DNA of 36,472 nucleotides from Heliocybe sulcata (Eukaryota > Basidiomycota > Agaricomycetes > Gloeophyllales > Gloeophyllaceae). Shown in pieces: positions 1 through 11,961 of this stretch; the stretch's first letter is position 1, and each line of letters begins with the position of its first letter. The DNA lies in assembly GCA_004369045.1 (NCBI GenBank), contig ML213512.1, forward strand, positions 1 to 36,472. The letters run 5' to 3'. The translations under genes and the position numbers were made by a program. The notes under the pieces were generated by a model that was not told the origin of the DNA, made no database searches, and was given only the letters and a program-made list of their open reading frames with translations.

Positions 1-59
1 GTCCCGTCGTATGAAGAAGAGGCTGACTAAGCTCTCCCTGTGGCAAGCACTCCCACGCA

Positions 60-507
60 TCAACTCTCGCAAGCTCGCTTTTGCTGCGTGTACAAAGTGG
101 GTTCAAACTGCTCGTCGTCGCTATCGTTAGCATCTTGACCCAGCCCGTGTTCAACAATCCGAATGATCCTTGTGAATGGGTCCCCCAATCTCGCAAAAGC
201 ACGGCCATAGTCTCGAAAATCCTTTCCCGGAGACTCGCCGTTCTCATCGTTTTCTCCTGCAAGCAAATCCGCCTTGGGAGGTGTATCTCTGCGACGCCAT
301 CATTGCTTGTCAGGGCGACAAGAATAGACGGGACAGTGCGTACTGTTTTCTACTCCTCTTTCTCTTCTCCTTCCGTCCTCCAAAGAAAGAGTTCACTAAT
401 GCGACCAAAGCATCCTGGCCAACGGCGGTTGAGCCTATGGCTGTGGGATTAGGTGCATTAGCCTGCGATGTGAGTGGTGGGGTGTCTGGATCATTTGGGA
501 GAGGCAT
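60..507 (-). CDS. Hypothetical small protein, two exons
   Basis: I do not recognise this gene. The likely start is the ATG at 507. A proline- and threonine-rich N-terminus leads into a basic stretch (GRKEKRKR) near 360. An intron from about 353 to 287 (donor GTAGAA, acceptor GCAGAG) would join it to a second open stretch, 286-60, ending in a stop at 60. That gives about 126 residues. The second exon is charged and contains FARLGDPFTRIIRIVEHGLG, which looks helical. The donor is not a strong consensus, so the join is inferred. The gene could also splice on past position 60 and leave the window. No domain, signal peptide or membrane segment is visible. Confidence 0.4.
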
Positions 508-869
508 AGGGCATACAAGGGAGGGGCAAAGAGCTGGGGAGGGGTGGCGAGGTCGATAGAAAGGTGAATTATATATCCCGTTCTCAGGAACATCTTGCTG
601 AATGTGGGCAGTTTGGATGTGCCGTCTCCTCAGCTCGCTGAATCCAGCCTATCCCGCCTGTCAGTCTCGCCTAAAAGGGATAGCGCTTGAATGAAGATGC
701 GACTGACAGCCGCACCTGTATGACCTCCGACGGTGCGACGGTCCAGCGCTGACTGAACGAAACTGTGACCGCTGCATCCTTGGCTCAGTCAGACTCGCAA
801 ATGCTCCAACGGCACCTCGTACCGCTCTTGCTGCTATCAGCTGTGCTTTGCTGCAGACTCTGGATCGGC

Positions 870-3800
870 ATGCCTAGCATCTTCACTTGCGTACCTTCGT
901 GCGGTAAATCCTATGGAAAACAAGTCACTTTAACACTCCATCAGCGTAGCTGTGATGAGTATAAGAGACCAAACCCCAAGCTTGCAAATATTGCATCGAG
1001 AATCGCTGAGAAGAAGGCACGCAAACGGCGAAGATTAGAGGAACCAGACGCGAGTCATGTGCAGTTGATCTCGGTATGAGGTACTCACCGAATCACACCA
1101 TTACAGTCTGCCACGAATGGTATGGAGGAGGAGCCTTCCAGGCTGTTGGCGATGGCGTCCGATTTCCACCTCAGCTTGGATGATGTGAGTCTTGCGGCAG
1201 CGTGGTCAACCTTGGTATGAGTGACTCATCGAACTGTGTCATTCCAGGCTGCTACGAAGGATATGGAGGAGGGTTCCTCTGGGCTGCTGGCTGCAGTCAA
1301 CGCTCCAGACAGTGAGATCGTCGATACTCCAGAGAGCGAGATCATCGACCGTCCAGTTTCTCCTGCTGGTCGTGGGAGGAGGAAGAAGCGACCCACATGG
1401 AAGATTCTTGAGCAACTCCTGCAGCCTTGTGCGCCAGTCGAGATTGATCAGCTCGATCCTCCTCCGCCAGATGCTCTGCCATCACCGCAGGCCTCGGTCT
1501 TATGGAAGACTGTACGGACTGTTGCAAATGTGTTTGGCCTCTCCAGGGAGTACCGCACTGTGCCGTCCAGTAATCCGGAGGAGACTGTATCGCTAGAAGA
1601 TCTGTCCAACATACCGGGAGATCGCACCTCAAGCCCTCCTTCCACATCACCACCCGCAGAGTCTGAAGTCAGTGCTGGTGCTCCGCCACAGTTTGCGCCA
1701 TTCTCCAACATGTCCGTGTGGCGCCTCATGAGCTGGATGTGGGGTGGCTCTCACACGAAATCGGTCGCGGAACTGGATCGCCTCGTTCACGATGTAATCC
1801 TGGCGCCTGACTTCTCCAAAGAAGACTTCCAGCAGTTCGATGCCAAACGCGAGACTGCTAAATTGGACGAATCGCTGCAGCCAAGTGCGGGGTCATCAAC
1901 ATACCGTGATGGCTGGCATGAGACGGCCGTCGAGATCGCGGTTCCTGACGGTAAGGCCCACCGTACACCTGATAGTCCAGTTCCGATGTTTGCCGTCCCT
2001 GGACTGCATTTTCGTTCGATTATTGAAGTGATCAAGGCTGCCTGGCAGGATGCGAGGTCGCGACGATTCCACTTTGTCCCATTCAAGGAGTACTGGCAAC
2101 ACACTTCCTCTCGCGATCTCCCTCAGCGTGTTTATCATGAACTCTATGCCAGCGATGCATTCACCAAGGCGCATGAGGAGCTGCAGGAGCAACTGCCTGA
2201 ACCAGACTGCAATCTCGAGCGTGTCATTTGCGCTCTCATGTTCTGGTCCGACTCAACCCATCTGGCTAGCTTCGGTAATGCATCGCTGTGGCCAATCTAT
2301 ATGTTTTTCGGGAATCAGAGCAAGTACGACCGTGCTAAGCCCTCCTCCAGTGCATGCCACCACATCGCATATATCCCGAAGGTATGTTACGCATTCAGAA
2401 GCGGACAGCTATGGAATACTGATGATGTCGTCTCCAAGCTACCTGATTCTTTCTTTGACTATTTCCTAGGCCTGACCGGTCAGGGTCCGTCTGCTGATAT
2501 GATCACACACTGTCGACGTGAAATTATGCATGCTGTCTGGCGGATCCTCCTCGACGACGACTTCATGCATGCCTATGAACATGGAATGGTTATCACATGC
2601 TCTGACGGAGTCATGAGACGAGTCTTCCCTCGGATATTTACATATTCGGCTGATTATCCTGAGAAGTAAGTGCAGGCCTGTGGTTAACAAGGCACCTCAC
2701 TGATCGTGCTGTCAGAGTGCTGCTTGCTAACATCCGGAACCTCGGCGATTGCCCGTGCCCTCGATGCAAGATTCAGAAGGCCAGGATCCCAGAGATGGGG
2801 ACGAAGCGTGATATGGCGAGGCGGACAAGAGATGCCCGCGTTGACAGTGGACCTCTACGATACGACATCGCGCGCGCACGAGAGCTCATATATGAGGATG
2901 GCAGAGGGGTCAAAAGTGCAGCTGTTGAAGGTCTTTTGAGGCGTGAATCACTGGTACCCACCTCGGTATGCTTAGTCTATTTATCTGATCGAGTGATCTC
3001 TGCTGAGTGCCTGGCCCAGAATGCATTCTCCGAGAAGCTTGCGCCGTTCGGATTCAATGTGTTTTCCATGTTCGTAGTCGACTTGCTTCACGAATTTGAG
3101 CTCGGTGTCTGGAAGGTGGTATTCACCCACCTAATCCGCATACTGCATTCATGCGGTGGCGAAAGTATCCAGTCACTTAATCAGCGGTGAGTGATCACAG
3201 GCCTCTTGTACGTGATCTCATATTGATGTACTGCAGCTTCCGGTGCGTCCCCACATTCGGGCGTTCAACCATTCGGCGCTTCTCGAATAATGCATCAGCA
3301 ATGAAGAAACTCGCGGCACGAGATTTCGAAGACTTGTTGCAGGTATGGCTATACAAATTCCAAGCATCGTGACTGGTCCATTGATTTGCTAATTGAATGT
3401 AATGACAGTGCTCGATTCCTGTGTTTGAGGGTCTACTCCCGGAGCCACATAATAAGAATGTGGGTAACCTCCTGTTCGCACTCGCGGAATGGCATGCAAG
3501 TGCGAAGCTTCGCCTCCACACCGAGAGCACACTCCAGCAACTGGAATCGAGCACGAGCTACCTCGGCACCCAATTGCATCATTTCGTGAACAATACTTGC
3601 CCATGCTTTGATACGAAAGAGCTGCCACGTGAGGAAGCAGCTCGCGCACGTCGCAAACAGAGGGCAGCACACTCGTCAGTTGCAGCCACCCCTGCTGCAC
3701 CGGGCGGCCATAAACGCAAGACCTTGAACCTCTCGACATGCAAATGTCATGCCCTTGGCGACTACGCTAACCAGATCCGAGCTTTTGGGACGTCAGATGG

Positions 3801-5062
3801 TATCTCAACCCAGCCGGTAAGTTGCAATGACAATATTCGCAGCCGAGATCGGAGGCTGACAATCACCAGGGTGAATTCGAACACAGGCGGGTGAAGCGCT
3901 TCTATGCCCGAACAAACAAAAATCAGGCGACCATGCAGATTGCGCGACTCCAGCGCCGTGAGCAAGCTTTGACAGCTCACATGCTGCCTACACCACGTTC
4001 CCGCAAAGGCCGGTTGGCGAGCTCTCAGCTCGTTCCGGACGGGCGTGAAGCACTACCGTACATGCTACCAGAGCACCACCATCACATATCTCACTCTCGG
4101 AACTTCCCCTTATATCTGCCCCAGTTCATCCGTGAGACTGAGGGGGATCCCGTCGTCTACGACTTCCTCCCGAAACTCAAGAACCACCTTCTCGAACGCC
4201 TGAAACATCCGGATCTGTCTGTCACAGGCGAGTCATTCTCGTTGGACAAAGTCTCTACTCTCTTGATCCAGAGTAATCGTGTCTTCCGTCACCAAACCAT
4301 GCGCGTCAACTATACAACTTACGACGTCCGACGCGAGCAGGACAGCATGAATCCTTCTAACCACGCCGATATTATGCTGCTGGCCCCTGGTGCCGAGGAG
4401 GGTGTGACGGGTGGTCTACATCCTTTTGAGTATGCCCGTATTCTTGGTATCTTTCATGCGGATGTGATTCTCAATGTGCCGGGGACCTTGCCGAAGGTTA
4501 CGACAGTAGAGTTCCTGTTCGTCCGCTGGTTTGATTTGGATCATCGAGGCATGGGTGGCTTTGCGAAGCAGCGTCTTCATCGGCTGAAGTGGCGTCCAGA
4601 TGTGGAGGGCCGCGCATTCAGTTTTGTGGACCCCGACGAGGTTATTCGGGGAGCTCATCTCATCCCGGCTTTCGCGCTCGGAGAGCCTGAAAACGTGATG
4701 ACTGGGTCGGAATACTATTATGTGAACATGTACGTGACATTCCTCTTCGATTCAGCAGACAGACATTCTAAGTAATAACCTACAGGTTTGTGGACCGAGA
4801 TATGTATATGAGGTACAAAGGGGGCGGGGTAGGTCACGTCAAAATTAACAGCGAGGTTATCGTGGAGTTTGATGATACTGTCGAGGGATTAGATGGGTCT
4901 GGGGAGGGAGAGATGGAAGAGGGGGGGTTGGAGGAGCCCGATTGCGGTGAGAGTGAATCCGGGACTTCAGACTCGGATTCCGATGCTTCAGCTGAGCCTG
5001 GGCGAGAGGAGGAAGGGTGCGGGAGTGACGAGGAGGGTATGGAAGGCCTAGCACCATTGTGA
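870..5062 (+). CDS. Plavaka-type DNA transposase, nine exons
   Basis: This is probably the transposase of a Plavaka element (Pfam Plavaka transposase, Agaricomycetes). Exons: 870-1073, 1107-1184, 1248-2665, 2716-2965, 3020-3186, 3237-3342, 3409-3816, 3870-4729 and 4786-5062. All phases agree and give about 1255 residues without an internal stop. The N-terminus has a Cys/His finger (FTCVPSCGKSYGKQ...HQRSC), then a basic linker. Family hallmarks follow in order: the WHETAVEIAVPD region, HHIAYIPK, CPCPRCK, VVDLLHEFELGVWK, VPTFGRSTIRRFSNN, FEGLLPEPHN, EHRRVKRFYARTNK and YYYVNMFVDRDMYMRYKGGGVGH. The C-terminus is an acidic Glu/Ser/Asp tail. I chose the ATG at 870 because it sits just before the finger. 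The first two introns are uncertain: donors at 1074 and 1215 give unusually short 33-nt introns, while donors at 1059 and 1185 give 48 and 63 nt, all in phase 0. Element termini and target-site duplications were not found. Confidence 0.92.
1074..1301 (+). repeat. Diverged 141-bp tandem intron-exon duplication inside the transposase gene
   Basis: The stretch from 1074 (GGTATGAG...ACTCA.CGAA...CAG, then a coding part reading ATGGAGGAGG) recurs at 1215 with a 141-bp offset. Both copies contain an intron end followed by an exon beginning A-T-N/K-G/D-M-E-E. The offset equals 47 codons, so the reading frame is kept. The copies have diverged by many substitutions, so the duplication is old. Confidence 0.6.
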
Positions 5063-5137
5063 ATTAGTTATGGCACTGTAGTGATCGTAAGGAGAATCAT
5101 TCACCTACCTGACAGCTATCGGCATCTTGCCGAAGAA

Positions 5138-5854
5138 ATGGACCCGGACAGGGGACGACTTTTCGCAGCGCTCTGTCACGGTGTAACTCACACCTCTCCT
5201 GCGCACCAGTGTTGTCTTTCCAGCGACATCTTGGCCATGCGTATCGCCTGCTCTGTGGAACATGGTGAAGAGATCACCTCATGCCAAACACGCACCTTCG
5301 CACAAAACGGAGTACAGAAGCTGGCAATTGAGATCGTGCCGAGGGACGTAGGTCTTGATGTTATTGTGAGTACTGTGTTCAATGAGCCTGGATTATGATA
5401 CATATTGAGCATTGCCATCAGAAATTGAATATCACCTTAAAGGAGCCTGGGGAGGTCGCAGCCGCAGCTGGACAGCCGGCAATTAAGGCTCCTGGTACCC
5501 CGTCAACATCAGCTCTTATTGAGTGGATTGAAGAGCAGAGGAATGCCCCGCCGTACCCCGAGATTGCGCCGGCAAGTCTTGGACAACGTGTTGAAGACAG
5601 TCTCCAGTCCGACTCGCAGCCTGCAAGTTCTGTGACTGAGGAAGACTCGCAGGCGGTGCCTCCCCTGTTTTCGTTGGAGGAGGTCCGAGCATTCCTGGAC
5701 AAGCTCCGTGAGACTGGGAAGATGCCCGTACCATTTGTGAGTCGTGCTCGCATATCAAAACTATCATCAGCTCATTGAGGGTTGCACAATTGGAAGTCGA
5801 CGCCAAAGAAGAAGACTCGGAGGACCAAGCGCGAGCAGTGATCGGTTCTTCTGA
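5138..5854 (+). CDS. Unidentified small gene directly downstream of the Plavaka transposase
   Basis: The open stretch 5138-5365 joins 5422-5736 through a clear intron (GTGAGT donor at 5366, CAG acceptor at 5421). A third exon probably runs 5771-5854 after a second GTGAGT intron, although two other frames are also open there. The product is about 208 residues. It has an N-terminal part with several Cys and His residues (HTSPAHQCCLSSD), a proline-rich middle, a helical FSLEEVRAFLDKLRETGKMPVPF segment and a basic tail. The ATG at 5138 is the first in frame; a longer form would need an upstream exon. The gene starts 75 bp after the transposase stop on the same strand. That suggests a second gene of the same element or a 3' extension of the transposase gene. 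No known family was recognised. Confidence 0.45.
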
Positions 5855-6116
5855 GTGTACATTGAGTACTACTAGACAGATGTAAATACATACTGGATGA
5901 ATGTACCAGAGACACACTTCCGAGAAGACCTTAAGTTCTGTTGGCCGCAGTACTACTGATATGTCCACTCAGGCCATACGGACGGTATGCTGTAAAGCAC
6001 TGCAATAGGAGACCGGGATCGCGAACAGCTGGCAGAGGCATACCACGTCAGGCAGGGATTGTGACTTCAGACAGGCTATACCGGAAACTGGGACTGGCTG
6101 AAGGTGTGGGCGACAC

Positions 6117-7020
6117 CTATGCAATGCCATGTGAAGTGCGCCCAAGAAGGCCACGTGGTGCATACGCCGCAAGGGAGTAGCGTCTAGTCCCGCTTTTGCT
6201 GATGTAGGTCAGCTTTCCGTTGGATTGCTCTGCAAGCTTCGCGATGCGCGCTAAGCAGCCATAATATCTGCCCAGTTTGGCAAGATAGTACTGCACCCAT
6301 GCTACTCGCACTCCAGCAGCATTGTACTTGACTTTTGGCCCGTTATACAGCCGCAGCGCCGTGCTAAAGAGCCGTGCGTGAGCTGCATGATGAGCCATCT
6401 CGATGACCTTCTGTATGTGTCCAATGTTGCGCGACTCGAAATCCTTCTTCAAGTCGTTAAGAGCAAGGCCAATGTCCCTCCTCACTTGCTCGAAGACTAG
6501 CTGAACGTATTGCCCATTGCTCATGTCCGACGAGCTGATGTTGGAGATATGCCGCTTAAATGCATCAAAAGTGGGAAATTCTTCGGCAGCAGTCCAGACC
6601 TCCCGCGACGGTACGCAGTCCGGGAGATCCTCAGGGATCAGCTCATCAATGGCATCAGCAGCAGCCTTGAGTAGCTCAGGGAGGCGGCTCGGCGTGTAGT
6701 ATTAATGATATGTGCCACGTCCTCCAATAGCCTGAGTGTCTCATTGTGTTGGCCTATCTCTAGCCACCTGTTGATGACGCGCAAGAGTGAGTGGGGGGGC
6801 TTCTTCAGGGACATGCGATCTTGGGCATGAATGGCTTCTATCAATCGCATCTCTTCACATAGATGCTGCTGCTCATCTTGGTTATTGACGTGGCAAAGTT
6901 AGTACGTGCTGACAAGACCGGGAAAGGACCTGCAATTACCGAGTATTTCCGACATTATCAACGTTCCTTACTTTTCGGTAGGGTTGCAATTCCGTCTTGT
7001 AGCTGCGTCAACTCCGACTT
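6117..7020 (-). pseudogene. Unidentified, probably frameshifted minus-strand gene
   Basis: Two long coding-like stretches lie in order on the minus strand but in different frames. The upstream part (about 6885-6715) reads as a helical protein ending WLEIGQHNETLRLLEDVAHI. The downstream part (about 6710-6117) begins PSRLPELLKAAADAIDELIP and continues through LVFEQVRRDIGLALNDLKKDF to a stop at 6117. The downstream frame has a TAA just before 6705 and no good splice pair was found, so a one-base shift is the simplest reading. A possible further 5' exon starts at 7020 (KSELTQLQDG) and is followed by an intron with a perfect TACTAAC branch site. I do not recognise the family. The composition is mostly alpha-helical, with no signal peptide. 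Confidence 0.4.
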
Positions 7021-7403
7021 CTGCCAAGACTATCATAAGACTAGATAAGTCACTGCATAAGTCCCCTCGCTCGCCTGTTCGGTCCCGTGGAACTCGTTTG
7101 CAAGTCCAGGCTGAGATATTTTTAGTTCATACTGACCTCGACGAACAGGCGCCGGAGAGAATCCTGTAACGCAGAGTCGAGGAATCAGCTCTACGATATT
7201 ACTGGTTAGCGAAGAATGCATTGATGATCCTCGATTATACTCATACATGTGATCCCGTCTACGTGGAGCAGCGAGCTGAACAAATTACACTGGTATGCTC
7301 TATATATCCAAAGCGTTTTGCAAAGGGAAAGAGTAAGCAGCAACACATAAGATGTAATGTCCGAAATATCAACCAGATATCCATCCGTCCATAGATGCAT
7401 CGT

Positions 7404-10400
7404 CTACCTCACGGGCGTCAAAAAGCTCGCCAACGCCCAACCTATCTGATGCGTTTCGCGATCTCGGACCAAAAGCAAGCAATCCTCGCCGTCGTCGACG
7501 AATAACGGAAGGTCCGGGTGATTAGAAGGGTGTCCAGATTCATGTAAAATGTCGAGCGTCGTGCCAGGGCGAAGGGTGAAGAAAGGCAGCGAATGATAAG
7601 AGACATTTGCAGGCGGTTCGCAGCGATGGACAACTCGGCAGGCGTACAGCGATTTCCCGTGAGAGGTGATCTTCTGCGGAGCTTGCGCTTGCTGGCTGGA
7701 CTTCTTCATAGGCGAGGAATTACGCTTTGGGACGGTATCTTTCTCCTTGTCACTGGCCAAGGGTAACGACGCGCTCCTCGACGCCAATGGTGTCGCAATG
7801 GGTGGCGTGCGCGACAGGGAAGCAGCTGGAGATGGCTCGCGACGCGACGACGACGAAGGCCTGATAGTATCCGACCATTTCCTTCTGAAGCTCGGACGCC
7901 TGATAGTTCGCCCTGGCGGCGTCCCGGAAAGATCCAGCTCCTCTGCTTGATACTCAGGCGGCAGACAAGGGCCTCTGTCAGACTGCATCGACGGATTGCT
8001 CTTCTTCTGCACAGGAGCCTTCGTACTCTTCGAACTGAAAGAAGCCACGATGTCACCGAGCCCATCAACCAGAGTGGCAGCGGACGAATGCGACTTTCGA
8101 GACTTGCCCGAGCCAGACACGGTGCTCTTCGCAGACTTGCCTGACTTGAAGCTCTCCGTGCTTGGTCGCTTCCCTATCCTTTGACTGACGCTACTATCGG
8201 TGCTGTCCTTGGCGCCATGCGATACCTTGGACTTCCTCCCAGTAGAAGTGAACGAGCCAAACGCAGGCGACTTCTGGGGCGGCGTCACACCCATGGTATA
8301 TGCGTACAGGTACGACCTCTCGAGAGCCTCCTGCGCCGGATCCTTCACCCTCTGCTCCGCCTCCGAGTAATCCAACAAAGACGTCGGGGTGGTCGGCGTT
8401 GAGGGCGCACTCGACGGGGACGCATAGTATGACGATGGTTGCAAGACTGCGAGCTTATCCTTCACAGGCTTGCCATTCTTCTCCTTCGCACCAAGGCTCT
8501 CCCTCGAACTACGCGGAACATGCTTCGTGATATGCAGCGTTTCCAAATCCCCATGGATCGGATGCCACCGCTCCCACCACTGCTTCATCGTGACGTCCGC
8601 ACCTCCCTGTACTGGCGCAACAAGGACTTCGCCATACTCTCCTCGCACCAGCTGCACCTGCCCGTTCAGCTCCTCGCCATCCTCTCGCAAAGCATCCCAG
8701 AGATCGCACCACACATGCTTTGTGTCGCGCCAGAAGTCCTCCTGCCACGACACGAACAAGCCGACACATCCTCGAACACCCTTCTCCACCAATTCCAAGT
8801 AATTCGGAAGCTCCTCGGCAAGTTGGCCGCGGATCGCAACGTAGGACTGGCTAGCTTCCAACAGCGCCGGTGCCGGGCGTGCGCCCGATCCCCCATACGT
8901 CCGATGGAGAAGCGAGAGGTGTAGCGGCTCCAGAGTATGCATCGCCTCAAGAAGCTTCTTTGGCCCGTTCATCGTGCCGGTCAGTTTAACCAGTTGCGGA
9001 ACTAGGTGGTCCTCGATCCTCTTCTCCACGCCCTCGCAGATCGGAATGACATGATCCGCAGAGACACCCACAAACGCATCGAACGCCTGACTACGCCCAC
9101 CCTCGTCGTTCTCATCAACAACGCCGATGACTCGACCGAAGGTGCGCGACCAATATAACAGCCGAGTATAATACGTCTTCGTCGACGTCGCCCACTCCAT
9201 GGATGCCTTCGCGAAGGTCTTCACGAACTTGTCCAGAGCACGTAAGTCACTCTCGTAAGCCGCCACTGCTTCCGCCTCTTCGTTTGCTTCCTCTTCTGGG
9301 TCCTCCTTTACGCCAGGAGGCGCATTCACGCTGCCCTTGCCGTACGACACCTTCCTGCTCAGGCTTCGCATGCGTCCCAGCTTCACACTTGCAGCGACAC
9401 TTAAAGGAACGCTTCCGGGTTTCTTCTTGTCGCGCTTGACTGTACTTTCGCCAGCGCCCTCGTTCTTCTTGCCTTCATCCAGCACTTCCTTGACAATCTC
9501 CCATCGTCGCCTATTCTCGTTGACGCTCCTCGCCACTTCCTCCATCTTCTCTTTCGCTTTCTTGAGGTTAGCCTTATCAGAGTGGCCATCCGGAGTCTCG
9601 TCGTAAATGGTCTGGAGGAGGAGCGGGTACTTCAACAAACGCTGAACAGGCTTGATGAGGAGAGACGGAATATCCCATGCGTGCGTAAGATTAGCAGTAA
9701 GTGACTTGATTGTCTGCAGGTAAGTTTGCAGCGACGGGGAAGGCGTTGGCGTAGTGAGGGCGGTATAATGTGACAGTGCCAGGGAATGACGCGTGATGTA
9801 CGCCTTGTAAGGCTTCTCGAGCTCGCGTATCTGAGAAGATAGGTTCAGATATAAGACAGGCCATAATGCGCAAGCTTAGCTCACACTATCGAGGAATAAT
9901 CTGCCAACCCTATCTTCGCCCTCTCCGCCTTCCACGATCTCGCCCAGTGCCTCTTCGAGGCGTTGACAAAAGGTGTCGGAAAAATCTGAGAGATCTAAGA
10001 TATTTACGAATATGTTTCTGACGTCTTCTTCGCTCATAGGTGGCGCAACCGCCTGGCCATTGCTCGTTGAAGATGACGCCGACGAGCTTCGGGACGACTG
10101 CAAAGTAGAAGACCCTTGATCGGAAGGACCCTGCAGCCGTGCAGGGCGACCTATGAAAAAAGTCGGTAAGGGACAAACGAAAGAGTCTGTACACACACCT
10201 TCTGCCAGTGGGATGTGAACCGCTCGAATCAAGGCCAAATCCGAGGCATAAGCCCTCTCAGACGATAACAGCTCCAGTAATGCATGCGTCCGTTTCGAAA
10301 TAGGTACGGTCGTTTGAGCATTGACTGTGGGTGCTAGCAGCGAACTCGCATCTGTCGAGACAGACTCTAGAGTGTCGATGGGCGAAAGGGGCAAGGGAGA

Positions 10401-10757
10401 GTTGCTAGCAGGGTCTGATGAAAACGGCTTCCCTGTCTCGTCGAGCTGAGCCTTCTCTTCAACGTCCACTACCACCGCGGACGGGTCGGACTGAGTGAGT
10501 GAGTCCAAAAGGCCGGAAAGCGAACCAAGACTCCGGTGGCGAAGAAGAGGCATGAAGATAGTGTCTGAATCAAGAAGTTCCGGGAGACTGCCCGGATTCG
10601 CCTTGGACGGTCTGGCGAGAGAGTCGGTGCGTGTTCGAGGAGCTGGTCGGAGTGGAGACCGTGGTGGAGGAGAAGGGATGGTCTGCGCAGGCAAAGCGTC
10701 GGAAAGTTGCTCTTCACTCGAGCCTCGTGTCTTCCGTTCTTCCGGTGTGCTGGTCAT
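7404..10757 (-). CDS. Rho guanine nucleotide exchange factor with DH, BAR and SH3-like regions (Gef1/Tuba type)
   Basis: Exons are 10757-10199, 10150-9885 and 9830-7404, giving about 1083 residues in continuous phase. Residues 1-150 are a disordered Ser/Pro-rich region. The DH domain spans about 155-385: it starts at KRTHALLELLSSERAYASDL and includes the signature helix SLLIKPVQRLLKYPLLLQ. The part from about 465 to 725 (YESDLRALDKFVKTFAKASMEWA, later LEAMHTLEPLHLSLLHRTYG) has the helical pattern of a BAR domain. A long Ser-rich linker then leads to an SH3-like end (SLYACRVVHRC...FFTLRPGTTLDILHE...IGWALASFL). DH plus BAR is the arrangement of fission yeast Gef1 and animal Tuba/DNMBP, which activate Cdc42-type GTPases at membranes; the substrate here is inferred. 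There is no PH domain after the DH domain, which fits a BAR domain taking its place. Confidence 0.9.
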
Positions 10758-11961
10758 GCTTTCTTCGCTGAAACTTCACATCCGTTCATTATGGGCTGAT
10801 AGAATGATACCGGCGATAGAAGGACGACCAGCCTACCTTCGCGTCTGGTTTCAACAGCGCACCATGCTCCCCACACGTGGGTTGAACGAGGTCCGCCGAG
10901 TACCAGAAAACAGTAATGTCGTTTGTCGTTCAGAGCCTAGTGCGATTAAGCAGGGACGATAGACGTTGCAGACTTGGGACACAGCTAATCGACTACTACT
11001 CTATGGTCGCCGAGGCGTCCACACTTCTCCGTCGCCGTCCCTGGTTCGGAGAATACCGAGCCAAAGATGTGGCAGATCGGTCCGGTCCCCAGGGGCTCTA
11101 GGGCCAAGAACAAAAAGCTCTGGTGAGTGCAGAGGGACATGGTGGTCGAGGAAAGAATGGTAAAATTCTTAAGGCAGGCTGCCTTTATATACTGTCGGTG
11201 GACACCCCTCCTGCCAGAATCACTGTGAAAGATGTCGCGTCACGTGACTGGTCCTTCCATCCCAATATGAACAGGTATTTGCCATATATGGTATTACCTA
11301 GGCGCATATGAGAGTTCTTGTCACCTCTCAAGTTTCCCTGTCAGCCTTCGGAGCAGCTTGCACATGGTCTCATCCAGCCTAGTAACTTCTGCCAAGTCTA
11401 TCGGAAGACTTGACAAGTCTCCCTATGAAACCCGTTGCTCGGCTACCCGGTTTCATTGAGGAGACGTCGCTAGCAAGTCTAATCCAGCCCACGGTTGTCT
11501 CAGACGTGCGCCTTACTACTGGCAGGAGCGGTGTCGCGAGTCAAAGTAAGTAGTGCATGCAAGGAAGCCCAGGCCTATAGCCGCGACGAAAATCATTGGA
11601 GAATGTCTGAAGGGAGTACTTATGCGACTTGAGTCGGGTTGAGTGAATGTATCTCTGCCATAGCCAAATGGTTACATTGTATACATCTATGTACAGGCCG
11701 TCCGCGTAAAACGATGAGCGCAAGGAGTTCCGGCCGTGTGGACGCATACTAGACGCTCCGAGGTCCAGAATTACAATTACGGTTCTGGTGATCATATGCT
11801 CACACCTCTCGAGAAATGCTGTTGCCGACCTGACACATAATTTTCATACGACTTGACTCAAACATAAGTAGGTCAACAACTACGAGAAGTCCGCAGGAAA
11901 TCTTAATGCCGAGAGGATTCGTATAACTCTGCGTGTATTAATGACCGTGGCCAACCATCCC
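10758..11961. other. Intergenic region without a convincing gene
   Basis: The 1.2 kb between the start of the DH-BAR gene and the end of the P450 holds only short overlapping open frames without codon or motif signals. It must contain the promoter of the DH-BAR gene near 10760-11000. A TTTATATA stretch near 11180 could be a TATA-like element, but no gene follows it. I see no repeat or RNA gene. Confidence 0.5.

Noticed and set aside
394-5875. CACTA at about 394 and a TACTAG stretch at about 5870 as possible termini of a CACTA-type element
   Set aside because: The flanks do not form an inverted repeat and the left site falls inside another putative gene. Five-base matches are expected by chance.
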